Part shown: positions 43,906 to 53,020 of the stretch, piece by piece
How the letters are laid out: the number at the start of each line of letters is the position of its first letter
How positions within the stretch are numbered: position 1 is the stretch's first letter
From: Deltaproteobacteria bacterium
Lineage (GTDB): Bacteria; Myxococcota_C; UBA6777
NCBI GenBank assembly: GCA_006226375.1
Contig: SBHC01000046.1
Location: 56,768 to 120,767, forward strand
Reading direction: 5' to 3'
Length of the DNA stretch: 64,000 bases
Position numbers and translations under genes: made by a program
Notes under the pieces: model-generated
Database searches by the model: none
Told to the model about the DNA's origin: nothing
What the model saw: only the letters and a program-made list of their open reading frames with translations

Positions 43906-44134
43906 ACCTTTGACCCCTTTTGCTACATGGATGCGGCTACGAATCGGAACTCATGTGTCGAATATTGTAGCGAATTGGTCTCTTCTTGAACGAAGTTCGC
44001 GAAACATGGGCGATGGGTGTAAAGCCAGGTTGTCAGTTTCTTTGGGGAGAAAAACGAAGGGGGGAACATTCGGGATGATCACCTGATCACAGCTCGTTGT
44101 GATCACTGATCAGAAGGGGGCTGGTTTGTCTGTC

Positions 44135-45097
44135 TCAGACAAACCAGTGGCCGAGGGGGAAGATTCGCATCAGAAAGACCCAAAAGCGGTTGCGCTTTCG
44201 GATGAAGGCGGGCAGGGCGTGGGCGTCGATGAGAAATTCCTTGATCATCTTGCGAGCTTCGTCGCCGCGTTCGGTCTTGTTGAGGTGAAGGGCCATCCGA
44301 TAGACAGGCTCTGCAAGGGAGCGGTTGGCTTCGCAGGCTTTCTCCAGCCACTCTTCGGCTGTTTTGTGTTCTTTCTTCTCTTGGTAGGCGCGGCCGAGTT
44401 GAAGGAAGACTTCACCCTGGTTGCCCGTCTTGTCGAGGGTGAGGGACTCTTTGAGCAGCTCGATCGCCTCGTCGCGTTTTCCCAGAGCAAGTTTTACATT
44501 GCCCAGAGCGTCAAGGACTCGCGGGTCGAGGCACTTTTGCTCTCTTTGGATGTTGTGAGCTTCCTGGAGGTAGGGCAGGGCGCGACGATACCGTCTTTGC
44601 TTTAGCAGCATGCTGCCCAACTGGAAGCGTGCTCCAGCGTCAATGGGGTTGGCGAGTTCAGCCATCCGGGCTCGGGTGAAGTTCTTCAGCTTGCGGCGTT
44701 GGGCCAGCCAAACAGAGATGTACGGCAGGACAAACACCGCCAACAGGATCCAAAACCAGATCGAATAAAGAAGCCAGTAGAAGACTCCAATCAGAACATC
44801 GAACCAGCCTCGGCGTCGGGGTCGGTACTGCTGGTAGCGAAGCTGCTGTTGCCATTCTTGTGTGTTGTATGTGTTCTTGCGTTGAGCAGGCTTGGCCTGG
44901 GCTGTGGAAGGTGCAGGAGGTACCGTGCGTTGACGCTGAGGAACTGGGGTCGCCTGGGCTTGCACTGGTGCCGTGAAGAGAGGACTCGCGATCAGGCAAG
45001 CGCTGAGCAAAAGTCCTGCAAGCCAGATGCGAAGTTTACTCTTTTGAGGACGATGAGTTGGTGGGGTGCTCGTGGTTTCCATGCCCTTCGTTTTCAT
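44135..45097 (-). CDS. membrane-anchored TPR protein
   Basis: 320 residues; hydrophobic segment near 25-45 (cleavable signal or anchor, AQA), a Gln/Arg/Pro stretch, a second transmembrane region about 105-135 (VLIGVFYWLLYSIWFWILLAVFVLP split in text), then at least three TPR-like repeats with ARFQLGSMLLKQRRYRRALPYL, ALGNVKLALGKRDEAIELL and VFLQLGRAYQEKKEHKTAEEWL. ATG 45097 overlaps the 3' end of the upstream coiled-coil gene by 62 bp; ATG 45082 is an alternative. Probably a cytoplasmic or periplasmic scaffold at the inner membrane. Confidence 0.75.
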   Translation of the reverse strand: MKTKGMETTSTPPTHRPQKSKLRIWLAGLLLSACLIASPLFTAPVQAQATPVPQRQRTVPPAPSTAQAKPAQRKNTYNTQEWQQQLRYQQYRPRRRGWFDVLIGVFYWLLYSIWFWILLAVFVLPYISVWLAQRRKLKNFTRARMAELANPIDAGARFQLGSMLLKQRRYRRALPYLQEAHNIQREQKCLDPRVLDALGNVKLALGKRDEAIELLKESLTLDKTGNQGEVFLQLGRAYQEKKEHKTAEEWLEKACEANRSLAEPVYRMALHLNKTERGDEARKMIKEFLIDAHALPAFIRKRNRFWVFLMRIFPLGHWFV

Positions 45098-45680
45098 GCC
45101 TTTTCCCTGCGTGGGCTGCGGTGTCCTGTGGCGAGTTGGAGGCTGCAGCAGTTTCTGGGTTCGGTTCTGAAAAAGTCGGCTGGTGTTGTAGCATTTGTTG
45201 CAGTTCTTGTCGATGATTGGCCTCGAAAGGCTCGATCCCTACGGACAAAAGTCCTTGGAGGGCGTTTTGCAGCAGCGCACGGATCGGGGGCTGTCGTTCC
45301 GCGGGTAGATCCACCAGCTGCTGCTGCAACATATCGTGACGTTGGTACAAGAACCGCTTCTTGGTTTCCAAGATGTTGTGGTACAGGCTGCGCAGGGTGT
45401 GAGCGTACATTCGCTCCCGCCGCCAGCCTTCCAGGATGAGGTTCTCAGGAGTGGAGAGGTTGTCTTCGGTTGAGCCTTCTTGTTCCGTGACAGCCTGCTG
45501 TTGCTCTCGCCAGAAGGTTTCCCCTTCACTGGCCAGCGACAAGGCCGCTCGCAGCAATCCGATCGACTCATGAAACGCCGCAGCTTCACGTTCCAGGTCG
45601 CGGACCTGTTGACGAATGTGTTCCTCAATGTCAGAGGGATCGGTCCAGGTTGTCTGCAGTTTGCGAAGAATACGAAGCAT
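45036..45680 (-). CDS. helical/coiled-coil protein of unknown function
   Basis: 214 residues without signal or membrane segment. Long helices with heptad-like spacing (SDIEEHIRQQVRDLEREAAAFHESIGLL, LRSLYHNILETKKRF read separately) and a His/Asn/Glu/Ser-rich tail (GKRHENEGHGNHEHP) that could bind metal. Weak binding site before the ATG. Overlaps the TPR gene by 62 bp, which suggests coupled expression. No family recognised. Confidence 0.6.
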   Translation of the reverse strand: MLRILRKLQTTWTDPSDIEEHIRQQVRDLEREAAAFHESIGLLRAALSLASEGETFWREQQQAVTEQEGSTEDNLSTPENLILEGWRRERMYAHTLRSLYHNILETKKRFLYQRHDMLQQQLVDLPAERQPPIRALLQNALQGLLSVGIEPFEANHRQELQQMLQHQPTFSEPNPETAAASNSPQDTAAHAGKRHENEGHGNHEHPTNSSSSKE

Positions 45681-45741
45681 TGAAGGAAATCCAACGTGAA
45701 CGGGTCATACCAGAGCGGGAAAGGTGCACGGAAGGTTGGAC

Positions 45742-47178
45742 TTAGAATTGAATACCGGCGTAGAATTGAAGCGCCCAGATGAAGGTGTCACGTTGTTGGA
45801 CGCGCTTGCCAATACCATCCAACTCGCGGGTATGAAAGGGATAGACTTCATCCGTGTTAAGATCGACGAAGCCGTTTCCGTTGGTGTCCACACCGCGCTT
45901 GGCGTAGGTCAGGAAGAATGGAAGGGTGGTTCCAAACATTCCTTCCAGGCGGAGGAATCCGTATTTGCCCAAGACAAAGTGCATGGCCGGTTGGAACATC
46001 ATCGTGAAGTAGTGCTCGTGGTCCATGATCGCGCTGGCTCGGGCCGGAACCTGTAGGCCGTTGAGATCGTTGGGGGGGCCGTTCACCGTTTGGGTCGGTC
46101 GGTAATCCGCGATGATGTCTGTGAACATGGTGAAACCACGACCTTCAAACTGGGCAATTCCAATGAACCGTAGGTCCATGAAGATCTTTTGCTGACGAGA
46201 GGGGCGCTCCCAAAAGACGATCTCGGTACCCATCACAAAGCCAGCCTGATGCGAAGGAGCGAGGCCGTTGTCTGTTGCGTTGCTGATGAAGCGTGATTTC
46301 TGTTCCGCGCGCTGCTGGAACAATTGGGCTTCTTGCTGCTTGGCGATCTTGCGATCTCCGGTCAGCGTTTCTGCTTCCTGGTTGGCTTGCTGAGCTGCCG
46401 CAGCGTAGCTTTGTTGGATGCCTTGCTGGGCCTGCAACCAATCCTGGTAGACGGATTGCTCGCGGAAGAAGGGATCGGTGATGAACAGGCTGTACCAGAT
46501 CTTGACGTACGGTTCAAACACGCTCAAACGCTTGCTCAACGCGATGTGCCAGGTCAGCACATGAGCGCCACGTCCGACACCGCCACCGTTGGCAAGGGTG
46601 TTGGGATCGTTGGGATTCCACACCCAACCTGTGGGCATGGTCCAGGTCATACCAATGACCCATGTGGCGCTGTAGGGATCGCGTTCATCGTTGAGGATTC
46701 CCCACTGAAGGCCCAATTTCATGTCGCCGAAGATCGTGGTGCGTCGACGCTCAATGTCGTCGGCAGATACGATCCCGTCTCGGCGAAGGCTGGAGCCATC
46801 ACGTTGGGCTTCTGGGGTGAGCGAGCTGTTGAAGGTTTCGGACAGAATCAGCGGAATGGTCAGGTTAAGTTCCAGATCTTTGTACAGACCAATCGCCGCC
46901 CGCATGTTCATGGTGTGGCGGATATGGGTCACCCGCAACTCTGGGAAATATTCGAAGAATTGTTGCTGGGTTTGGAGAACACGTTCTCGGCCGATTACGG
47001 CGGAGGTGTTCATGTATTGATACGATACGCGGAAGCGGAAATCGAAGACGTTTTTGTTGTCGTAGTCAAACGAATCCGCCACATCGGTGATGTCGGCTGC
47101 ATGACTTACAGGTACATGAAGCGCAGAGAGCACAACAAGCCCGAGAAAGAACCACGCACCCAAGAACCATCGCTTCAT
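45742..47178 (-). CDS. outer-membrane beta-barrel-like protein with coiled-coil insert
   Basis: 478 residues; signal cleaved at SHA/AD (about 27). Alternating amphipathic strands throughout (FDFRFRVSYQYMNT, MRAAIGLYKDLELNLTIPL, TWVIGMTWTMPTGW) and a C-terminal Phe (FYAGIQF) typical of outer-membrane porins. Residues about 255-305 are Gln/Ala-rich helical (QQGIQQSYAAAAQQANQ, KIAKQQEAQLFQQ), an unusual insert, probably a loop coiled coil. GGGAGG precedes the ATG. It lies 60 bp from the coiled-coil gene on the same strand. Function unknown. Confidence 0.72.
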   Translation of the reverse strand: MKRWFLGAWFFLGLVVLSALHVPVSHAADITDVADSFDYDNKNVFDFRFRVSYQYMNTSAVIGRERVLQTQQQFFEYFPELRVTHIRHTMNMRAAIGLYKDLELNLTIPLILSETFNSSLTPEAQRDGSSLRRDGIVSADDIERRRTTIFGDMKLGLQWGILNDERDPYSATWVIGMTWTMPTGWVWNPNDPNTLANGGGVGRGAHVLTWHIALSKRLSVFEPYVKIWYSLFITDPFFREQSVYQDWLQAQQGIQQSYAAAAQQANQEAETLTGDRKIAKQQEAQLFQQRAEQKSRFISNATDNGLAPSHQAGFVMGTEIVFWERPSRQQKIFMDLRFIGIAQFEGRGFTMFTDIIADYRPTQTVNGPPNDLNGLQVPARASAIMDHEHYFTMMFQPAMHFVLGKYGFLRLEGMFGTTLPFFLTYAKRGVDTNGNGFVDLNTDEVYPFHTRELDGIGKRVQQRDTFIWALQFYAGIQF

Positions 47179-47299
47179 TAATCCGGCCTCCCGCCGCTTC
47201 GCATAACAACAATAGGATTGATCACAAAGAAAATAGGGTAGTTACATCCTTTTATGGGGAAGCAATCATCCTTTCTATGATTGCCATGCTACACTCCCA

Positions 47300-48742
47300 T
47301 CACTTTTCTCGCAAGCCCAGTTCCTTCATCTTTTTTTGAAGGCTTTTGCGGCTGATACCCAAGATCTTGGCGGCCTGGGTTACGTTGCCTTCGGTTTGGT
47401 CCAAGGCTTGGGAGATCATCTCACGCTCCAGCCGCTCCTTCTCCTGCTTCCACATCTCGGGCAGAGAGAGCGAGCCGTTGCTGTCCATCGTGGGACGCGT
47501 GGGAGGCAACTCAGAGCGATTCAGCACTTCCGGCGGCAGCTCGTTGATGCCAAGCCGAGCACCGTTAGCGAATAACATGCTGCGCTCAATGACGTTTTCC
47601 AGTTCACGGATGTTTCCTGGCCAATCGTATTCTTCCAAACACTCTAGAGCTTCTGGAGTTACGCCTTCAATATTTTTGCCAAGGCGTTGGTTGAAGCGTT
47701 CGAGGAAGTGACCGATCAACAAAGGGACGTCCGAGCGTCGATCCCGCAGCGGGGGAAGTGTAATGGGCACAACCTTGAGGCGGTAGTACAGATCCTGACG
47801 GAAGGTGTTTTCCTGGATCATTTCTTCCAGGTCGCGGTTGGTGGCTGCGACCAACCGTACGTTAACCTTTAGGGTTTTAACCCCGCCCACACGTTCAAAC
47901 TGCTCGTATTGCAAGACACGCAGAAGCTTGACTTGCATCTCTACTGGGATCTCGCCGATCTCGTCGAGGAACAGCGTTCCACCGTCGGCCAACTCAAACT
48001 TTCCAGCCTTGGCCGAGACTGCTCCGGTAAAGGCGCCTTTCTCGTGACCGAACAGCTCGGATTCCATCAGGTTTTGTGGAATCGCGGCGCAGTTGATTGT
48101 GATGAACGGTTTGTCGCTGCGGGAGCTGTGGGTGTGGAGGGCTCGGGCCACCAGCTCTTTTCCTGTTCCATGTTCGCCGCGGATCAACACGGTGGACGGT
48201 GAATCAGCGACCTTGGAGATGGCGTCGTAGATCTCCATCATCTGTCGAGAGCGGCCGATGATGTCGTACCGTCCTTGTTCTTCGGGCGCTGGATGGTAGT
48301 TGCGGCTGTTCAGCAGATACGTTTGGTACGCTTTTTCCACAACCTGCTGAAGTTCATCCATATCGAACGGCTTGGTGACGTAATCAAAGGCACCCTTTTT
48401 GAGAGCCTCAACAGCGTTGTCCACTGTGCCGTGCGCTGTGATGAGGATCATGGGGGTTTCGGTGTAGTGACCCAGCACGTGATCGAGAAGCGCCATCCCG
48501 TCCATCTCGGGCATCTTGATATCACTAACAATCACACTCACAGAGTGAGAGGCCAGGACGTTGAGGGCTTCACGACCGTTGGTTGCGGTGTACACATGGA
48601 AGCCTTGCTTCTCCAAGATCGCGCGGACCACGCGACGCATGCTCTGCTCGTCTTCCACCAGAAGCACAGGTTTTTGCGGTGGGGTGAGACTGTTATCTAG
48701 CTGTTCTTTATCGGGTATCCCTTGCGATGCTGTTTCGCTCAT
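47300..48742 (-). CDS. sigma-54-dependent NtrC-type response regulator
   Basis: 480 residues from ATG 48742 (GAGGAACC upstream). Receiver domain about 25-140 with [11 protein letters not shown] (phospho-Asp) and [13 protein letters not shown] (Lys). AAA+ domain about 165-400 with [15 protein letters not shown] (Walker A), GAFTGAVSA (sigma-54 contact), [13 protein letters not shown] (Walker B), [19 protein letters not shown]. Fis-type helix-turn-helix at the C-terminus, [20 protein letters not shown]. No histidine kinase is adjacent, so the sensor is encoded elsewhere. Targets could include genes of this window; no -24/-12 site was identified with confidence. Confidence 0.94.
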   Translation of the reverse strand: MSETASQGIPDKEQLDNSLTPPQKPVLLVEDEQSMRRVVRAILEKQGFHVYTATNGREALNVLASHSVSVIVSDIKMPEMDGMALLDHVLGHYTETPMILITAHGTVDNAVEALKKGAFDYVTKPFDMDELQQVVEKAYQTYLLNSRNYHPAPEEQGRYDIIGRSRQMMEIYDAISKVADSPSTVLIRGEHGTGKELVARALHTHSSRSDKPFITINCAAIPQNLMESELFGHEKGAFTGAVSAKAGKFELADGGTLFLDEIGEIPVEMQVKLLRVLQYEQFERVGGVKTLKVNVRLVAATNRDLEEMIQENTFRQDLYYRLKVVPITLPPLRDRRSDVPLLIGHFLERFNQRLGKNIEGVTPEALECLEEYDWPGNIRELENVIERSMLFANGARLGINELPPEVLNRSELPPTRPTMDSNGSLSLPEMWKQEKERLEREMISQALDQTEGNVTQAAKILGISRKSLQKKMKELGLREK

Positions 48743-49155
48743 GGGTATGGTTCCTCTATGTTGAGGGCCACACTGCGGCAAACTCCAACTCGCGTGACGT
48801 GCTGCCGGGATCGCCCAATCCATTTCAGATCTAGCGCTCAACCAGGCTTGCGTTGGTTTGCTCTTGTGTACACGCGACACTCTTTGAGGGGAGAGCAGAG
48901 CGGCCTAAGGTGTTGTGTTATAGCACTGTTGGGGCCTTCTCGCAAGCAGGGCTGGGGTTGGGAGAGAGCCGTTTGAGAAGGACTTGTACTCCTTCTTGCA
49001 AAAAGTACGCAACTTGGACAACATAAGAGCCGAAAAAGAGGATGGAACGAAAGATCACAATGGTATGTGATTGCACTAGCCCGGCTTGCTGGGTGTGTTA
49101 ACTATATAAGATCAAAGTGTTTTGTCTGTTTAGAACAGAGTTGGAGGATGGACTC
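48743..49155. other. 413-bp divergent region upstream of the Gln/Met/Gly-rich protein
   Basis: Holds the promoters of the NtrC-type gene and the rightward gene. TATAAG at about 49106-49111 near the rightward start is a possible -10; no convincing -35 or sigma-54 element was found. Confidence 0.35.
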
Positions 49156-50718
49156 ATGACAAAGATCGGTCAAGGCGCCCCACAGATGCCCGCGCAAGTT
49201 GGTCACCACCAAGAAGTGGTTATTAACGCTCCCCAGAACCAACAGCCGGCCCAGCCGAACGCAGTACAGCACAACGCTGGACAAATGCTGCAGGGCTTCC
49301 AAGGTGGCCCCGTTCAAGCGCAAGGGTTCATTCCTGGTGCTCAAGGTACTGGTCGCGCCGCGTTGGGTGTGGTCAACAATCCTGCGGCGATGCTGCAGTC
49401 CGCTGCCATGCAAGGACAAGCTGGCGTTCAGCTGCAACAAATGACTGGCGCTGCTCTGCAAGCCATGAACGCTATGGGCTTGGGACATCTGCCCCAGGCA
49501 CAGCAGTTGGCCATGATGAATGGCATCGGCCAGCAAATGGTGGCACAGGCCAGCTCCATGGGCGCGCAAGCTCTGGCTCAGTCTGTCTTCAACGGAATTC
49601 CCGGCATGCATCAAGCGATGGGTGCTCACATCACCGGTGGTTTCAACCAGGGCATGATGGAGTCGATGGGTGGACAGTTCCTCTCCACTCTCGGACAACA
49701 GCCCGGTGTACACTGGGGTCGTCAGGCTCTCGGTCAGGTTGGACCTCAGTACTTCAACAACTTCGATCCCCAGTCCTTGGCTGCCATGCCCAACCGCGCG
49801 TTGGCTCCCTTCTCCAACCAGTTGATGGGTGCCGTGAACGGAATGTCTCCGTTCCAGTTGGGTCAGCAAATGATGCCAATGATCACCCCGCAGATGCAGC
49901 AAGGTCTCGGCGCCAACATGATGAACATGATGGCTCCCGGTATGCTCCAGAACTTGGGTCAGCAGCTGATGCCCATGCTGCAACAAGCTCCTGGCCTCGC
50001 AGGTCAAGCGTTGTTGGGCAGCCTCGGCACCAAAGCTCTCCAAGGTCTTGGTAAGAACCTTCTTGGCAGCATCCCCGGTCTCGCTCAAACGCCCGGTGGT
50101 GACCTCGCGAACAATCTCCTTGGTGCTCTTGGTAAAGGTGGAAACCTCAAGGACAACCTCCTTGGCGGTATCACCAACTTTTTCAAGGACAAGCTCCTCG
50201 GCGGCGGCAAGCTCACCGACATCGGTAAGAACCTGCTCGGTAACCTGGGCGGTGGCGTTCTCGGAAAAGCTGGCAACGCTGTGATGGATCTGATCGGCAA
50301 AGGCAAAGGCGCTCTCTCTTCCTTGGGTAGCCTTGGCAAAGGTCTGCTCGGCAAGATCGGCGGCGGCGTCCTCGACAAGCTTGGCGGTGTTGGAAAGATC
50401 GCCAGCGGCGCGTTGTCTCTCCTCAATGGAAAGTTCGACGTGACCAAGGCCCTCAAGATCGGCATGAACTTCATCCCTGTGGTTGGACCCGCTTTGGGTG
50501 TGCTTTCCAATCTGCCAGGGATTGGGCCCATCTTTGACAAAGTCCTTGGTGGTGTCGGGAAGGTCCTTGAAAAAATTCCCGGCGTCAGCCAACTCTTCAA
50601 AGGTATCGGCAAGATCGGTGGCGCGATTGGCAAAGGCGTCAGCAAAGTGGTTGACGGTGTCAAGAACGTTGGGAAGAAGATCCTTGGTGGTGCCAAGAAG
50701 TTGTTCAGCAAGATCTAA
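49156..50718 (+). CDS. Gln/Met/Gly-rich protein with amphipathic cationic segments
   Basis: 520 residues from ATG 49156 (TTGGAGG upstream). No signal peptide. Residues 1-300 are rich in Gln, Met, Ala and Pro without Cys (QLQQMTGAALQAMNAMGLG, QQMMPMITPQMQQGLGANMM). Residues about 300-520 are a run of amphipathic segments with Gly-Leu-Leu-Gly (KNLLGSIPGL, NLLGALGKGGNLKDNLLGG, KGLLGKIGGGVLDKLGG), ending VVDGVKNVGKKILGGAKKLF, a pattern like cationic membrane-active helices. A strong terminator follows. No family recognised. Export by a non-Sec route, a storage or capsid-like structural role, or membrane-acting toxin are all open. Confidence 0.6.
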   Translation: MTKIGQGAPQMPAQVGHHQEVVINAPQNQQPAQPNAVQHNAGQMLQGFQGGPVQAQGFIPGAQGTGRAALGVVNNPAAMLQSAAMQGQAGVQLQQMTGAALQAMNAMGLGHLPQAQQLAMMNGIGQQMVAQASSMGAQALAQSVFNGIPGMHQAMGAHITGGFNQGMMESMGGQFLSTLGQQPGVHWGRQALGQVGPQYFNNFDPQSLAAMPNRALAPFSNQLMGAVNGMSPFQLGQQMMPMITPQMQQGLGANMMNMMAPGMLQNLGQQLMPMLQQAPGLAGQALLGSLGTKALQGLGKNLLGSIPGLAQTPGGDLANNLLGALGKGGNLKDNLLGGITNFFKDKLLGGGKLTDIGKNLLGNLGGGVLGKAGNAVMDLIGKGKGALSSLGSLGKGLLGKIGGGVLDKLGGVGKIASGALSLLNGKFDVTKALKIGMNFIPVVGPALGVLSNLPGIGPIFDKVLGGVGKVLEKIPGVSQLFKGIGKIGGAIGKGVSKVVDGVKNVGKKILGGAKKLFSKI

Positions 50719-50746
50719 TCGCTGAACCTGATCCGGTTTCTTGCAG

Positions 50747-50780
50747 AGCCCCTTTTTGTTTCGGCAAAGAGGGGCTTTGT
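50747..50780 (+). terminator. Rho-independent terminator after the Gln/Met/Gly-rich gene
   Basis: AGCCCCT (50747-50753) plus TTTTG pairs with CAAAG plus AGGGGCT (50765-50776), one G-T pair, followed by TTGTTGT. Placed 28 bp after the stop. Confidence 0.75.
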
Positions 50781-50841
50781 TGTATGAGCCAGGCTTGCTT
50801 GTTGTGGCTTTTTTACTCTCTCTTCCCAAAAGGAGCGCTGC

Positions 50842-51408
50842 GTGGTTTCGTTTGTGGTGTACCTGATTCTGTTTGCCATCTATGTGTTGGTGGTGGTGCT
50901 GACGCCCGAACGCAGCCCCTCCGAACAAGACACCCAACCGTCTGGCGAAGATCGCTTCACCCGGCTGGCCACGTTTTTGTTCCTGTGTTGGTGGATCGCG
51001 TTTTTGCTGCCAATGTTCACCTCTCCGTGGGAGGCCATGCCGCTGTGGCCGTCTGTGGGGGTTGGCGTCTTCTTGTTTGCGTTGGGTTCGGTCGTCCGCA
51101 AAGTTGCGGTGCAAACGCTCGGACGTCTGTTTACCTACCAGCTCTGCATTCGTGAAGAACATCGAATCGTTCAGGAGGGGATCTACCGATGGATCCGGCA
51201 TCCTTCCTACACAGGGACCTTGTTGGAGGCTTTGGGGATGTTGATCGCCGCTCGCTCTCTGTACGGACTTTGTTTGTTTGTTGTCGCAGCAAGTTGGCTC
51301 TTTGCCCTACGAATTCGCCGAGAAGAGCAGATGATGCTCGACCAGTTTGGTGATGACTACCGTGACTACATGAAGCGAACCTACCGGTTGATCCCCTGGA
51401 TTTTTTAA
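50842..51408 (+). CDS. isoprenylcysteine carboxyl methyltransferase (ICMT)-like membrane protein
   Basis: 188 residues from GTG 50842, nine bases after AGGAG. Four to five membrane helices. YRWIRHPSYTGTLLEALGM and RIRREEQMMLDQFGDDYRDYMKRTYRLIPWIF (here split) are the ICMT/NnrU-like SAM-binding signature (RHPxYxG, EExxL..FGxxYxxY). Bacterial members methylate small or lipid substrates of unknown identity. Confidence 0.85.
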   Translation: MVSFVVYLILFAIYVLVVVLTPERSPSEQDTQPSGEDRFTRLATFLFLCWWIAFLLPMFTSPWEAMPLWPSVGVGVFLFALGSVVRKVAVQTLGRLFTYQLCIREEHRIVQEGIYRWIRHPSYTGTLLEALGMLIAARSLYGLCLFVVAASWLFALRIRREEQMMLDQFGDDYRDYMKRTYRLIPWIF

Positions 51409-51581
51409 GATGCGTCTGTCGGTCGTTTCTTTGAAGTTCCAATACACAGAAAATTCCGGTGTATGTGTTGCTGTTTGAGGGAAGTTGTATTAACGTAGTC
51501 AACGATTCTATTCTGTGATGTGTCAGTTAAGAGAATCGACATCGAAGCCCGCAGCCGTGGTGTCGAAAGGACAACAAAAGT

Positions 51582-51926
51582 ATGAGAAAGATGATCGTTC
51601 GTCTCGCTCTTCTCGCAGTGTTGGGAAGTACGCTCTTTGCATCAGGTTGCTTTGTGACCGGTTCGCGGATGTATCGCACTCCCCGAATGGTTGTGGATAC
51701 CGTACGTCATCGAGGCTGCATTGGTCGACGATGGACTTACTTCTGTCACCGTGGGGGGATGCGTCACCTCAAGGTGCAAAAGATTCGGTGTCGACGCTAC
51801 GGTCGTGTGTTTGTGAAGCGTCGTCGTTGGTTTGTGTACGACCGACGCTGTCGTAACCACGCTTACATCAGCGAAGAACCTCGACGTCGTTACTATCGAC
51901 GTCGTCCGGGCTACGACGAACCCTAG
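51582..51926 (+). CDS. small Arg-rich lipoprotein
   Basis: 114 residues; lipobox FASGC (Cys23); AAAGGAC upstream. The mature part is Arg/Tyr-rich with four Cys (CIGRRWTYFCHRG and QKIRCRRYGRVFVKRRRWFVYDRRC, read as pieces), ending RRYYRRRPGYDEP. Charge pattern resembles the exported protein at 19887 but without similarity. It precedes the first BpsA-like gene by 11 bp and may be in its operon. Unknown function. Confidence 0.7.
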   Translation: MRKMIVRLALLAVLGSTLFASGCFVTGSRMYRTPRMVVDTVRHRGCIGRRWTYFCHRGGMRHLKVQKIRCRRYGRVFVKRRRWFVYDRRCRNHAYISEEPRRRYYRRRPGYDEP

Positions 51927-51937
51927 AACGAGCTACA

Positions 51938-52990
51938 ATGGACAACCTCACACCTTCGTTATCTGCACCTCTTCCTGAACCCCGCGCCAAAATCCGAGAG
52001 TATCTTCGGCAGCTGTTTGCAGGCATTGGTCGTGAACTGCCAGAAGCCTGGCCCAACATCTCCCCCTCGGAGTTTGCGGAGTACCGTCAGGCGTTGTTCG
52101 ACCGTATCGATGGACTTTACCAGTACATCGACGGCCAATCCGAGATTCATCCTACCCAGAAAGCATTCGCCCGGTTCTTTCCAGAGACCACGCTTCGTTT
52201 GTTGGAGTTGGATTGGAGCCAGCCCGAGCAGCGTCATGCGGTAACGCAAGACACCTTGGACCGTTTGGAGCGCCGCCCACCTGCGATTGTTGCGTACGAC
52301 CAGCTCTACTGTACGCCGGATTCTACTGAGCGTCGTGCCAATCGGGTGTTGGAGACAATCCCTCAAGATCCAACAAGTCGCGTCTTGTTTTTGGGCGACG
52401 ACGATCTGGGGAGCATCATCCTTGCACCCCGGTTTGCAGGGGAAGTTCATGTCATTGACCTCGACGATCGGCTGCTTTCGTACATTGAGGAGCAAGCTCC
52501 CAACGTGGTCAGGCACAAGGTCGATCTGTTTCTTGGCGGGATTCCTCGCGACATGGTCGAGTCGTACGACGCTGTGGTCCTGGATCCTCCCTGGGACGAG
52601 CATGGCTCCTGGTCGTTCTTGGCGAAAGCCATTGTCTGCTTGAAGCAGGTGCCTCATGCCCGGATCTTTCTCTCGTTTTGTCCCCTGGAGATGGAGTTGG
52701 CAGGCGCTGCTATGGCTCGGATGTGGCGACGTTTGGCCCAACATGGGATCACCGCGGAAGCGATAGAGACCTCGTTTAACTTGTACGACCTCGTGGCGAC
52801 CGAAACCGAAGGCTACCAGAAGCTGATGAAGCTTTACCTGCCGCCAGTGTCTTCACCGCTCATGGACCTGCTGCGTCTGGCTCCTTATGCCTTTGCCCAT
52901 CTCTACCAACTGCGTCGGATCGAACACTTCCAGCCCAACCGGATGCGAAAGTGGTGGTTCGACTGGTGGCACTCCTCTTCGTCTCGTTGA
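51938..52990 (+). CDS. BpsA/DUF43-like aminopropyltransferase-fold protein, paralogue 1
   Basis: 350 residues, ATG 51938 preceded by GCTACA. The Rossmann-like core matches the branched-chain polyamine synthase (N4-bis(aminopropyl)spermidine synthase, BpsA/DUF43) family: YDQLYCTPDSTERR (120-133), LGDDDLGS (152-159), HVIDLDDRLL and LDPPW (215-219). In the archaeal enzymes the DQ...TPET..RR and GDDDL motifs bind the aminopropyl donor and polyamine. The N-terminal 110 residues (LPEAWPNISPSEF) are not the archaeal winged helix. The tail RMRKWWFDWWHSSSSR is unusual. Substrate is unproven. Tandem with paralogue 2. Confidence 0.72.
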   Translation: MDNLTPSLSAPLPEPRAKIREYLRQLFAGIGRELPEAWPNISPSEFAEYRQALFDRIDGLYQYIDGQSEIHPTQKAFARFFPETTLRLLELDWSQPEQRHAVTQDTLDRLERRPPAIVAYDQLYCTPDSTERRANRVLETIPQDPTSRVLFLGDDDLGSIILAPRFAGEVHVIDLDDRLLSYIEEQAPNVVRHKVDLFLGGIPRDMVESYDAVVLDPPWDEHGSWSFLAKAIVCLKQVPHARIFLSFCPLEMELAGAAMARMWRRLAQHGITAEAIETSFNLYDLVATETEGYQKLMKLYLPPVSSPLMDLLRLAPYAFAHLYQLRRIEHFQPNRMRKWWFDWWHSSSSR

Positions 52991-53020
52991 TTGCTTTCTT
53001 GTTGTTCGGGAGTTTTGTGG

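Larger units (their letters stand above)
43572..44134. other. 563-bp region with two hairpins, a small ORF and a CRP-like site
   Basis: Between the exported repeat protein and the converging TPR gene. It contains the 14-bp stem at 43632-43670, a 21-codon ORF at 43708-43773, the second stem at 43747-43805 and a CRP-like palindrome at 43890-43905. None fits simple 3'-end duty for the two converging genes, so a small RNA or unrecognised gene is possible. Confidence 0.5.

Noticed and set aside
49060..49100. Sigma-54 promoter before the Gln/Met/Gly-rich gene (TTGCAC and TTGCT boxes)
   Set aside because: Spacing between the would-be -24 and -12 elements does not fit.
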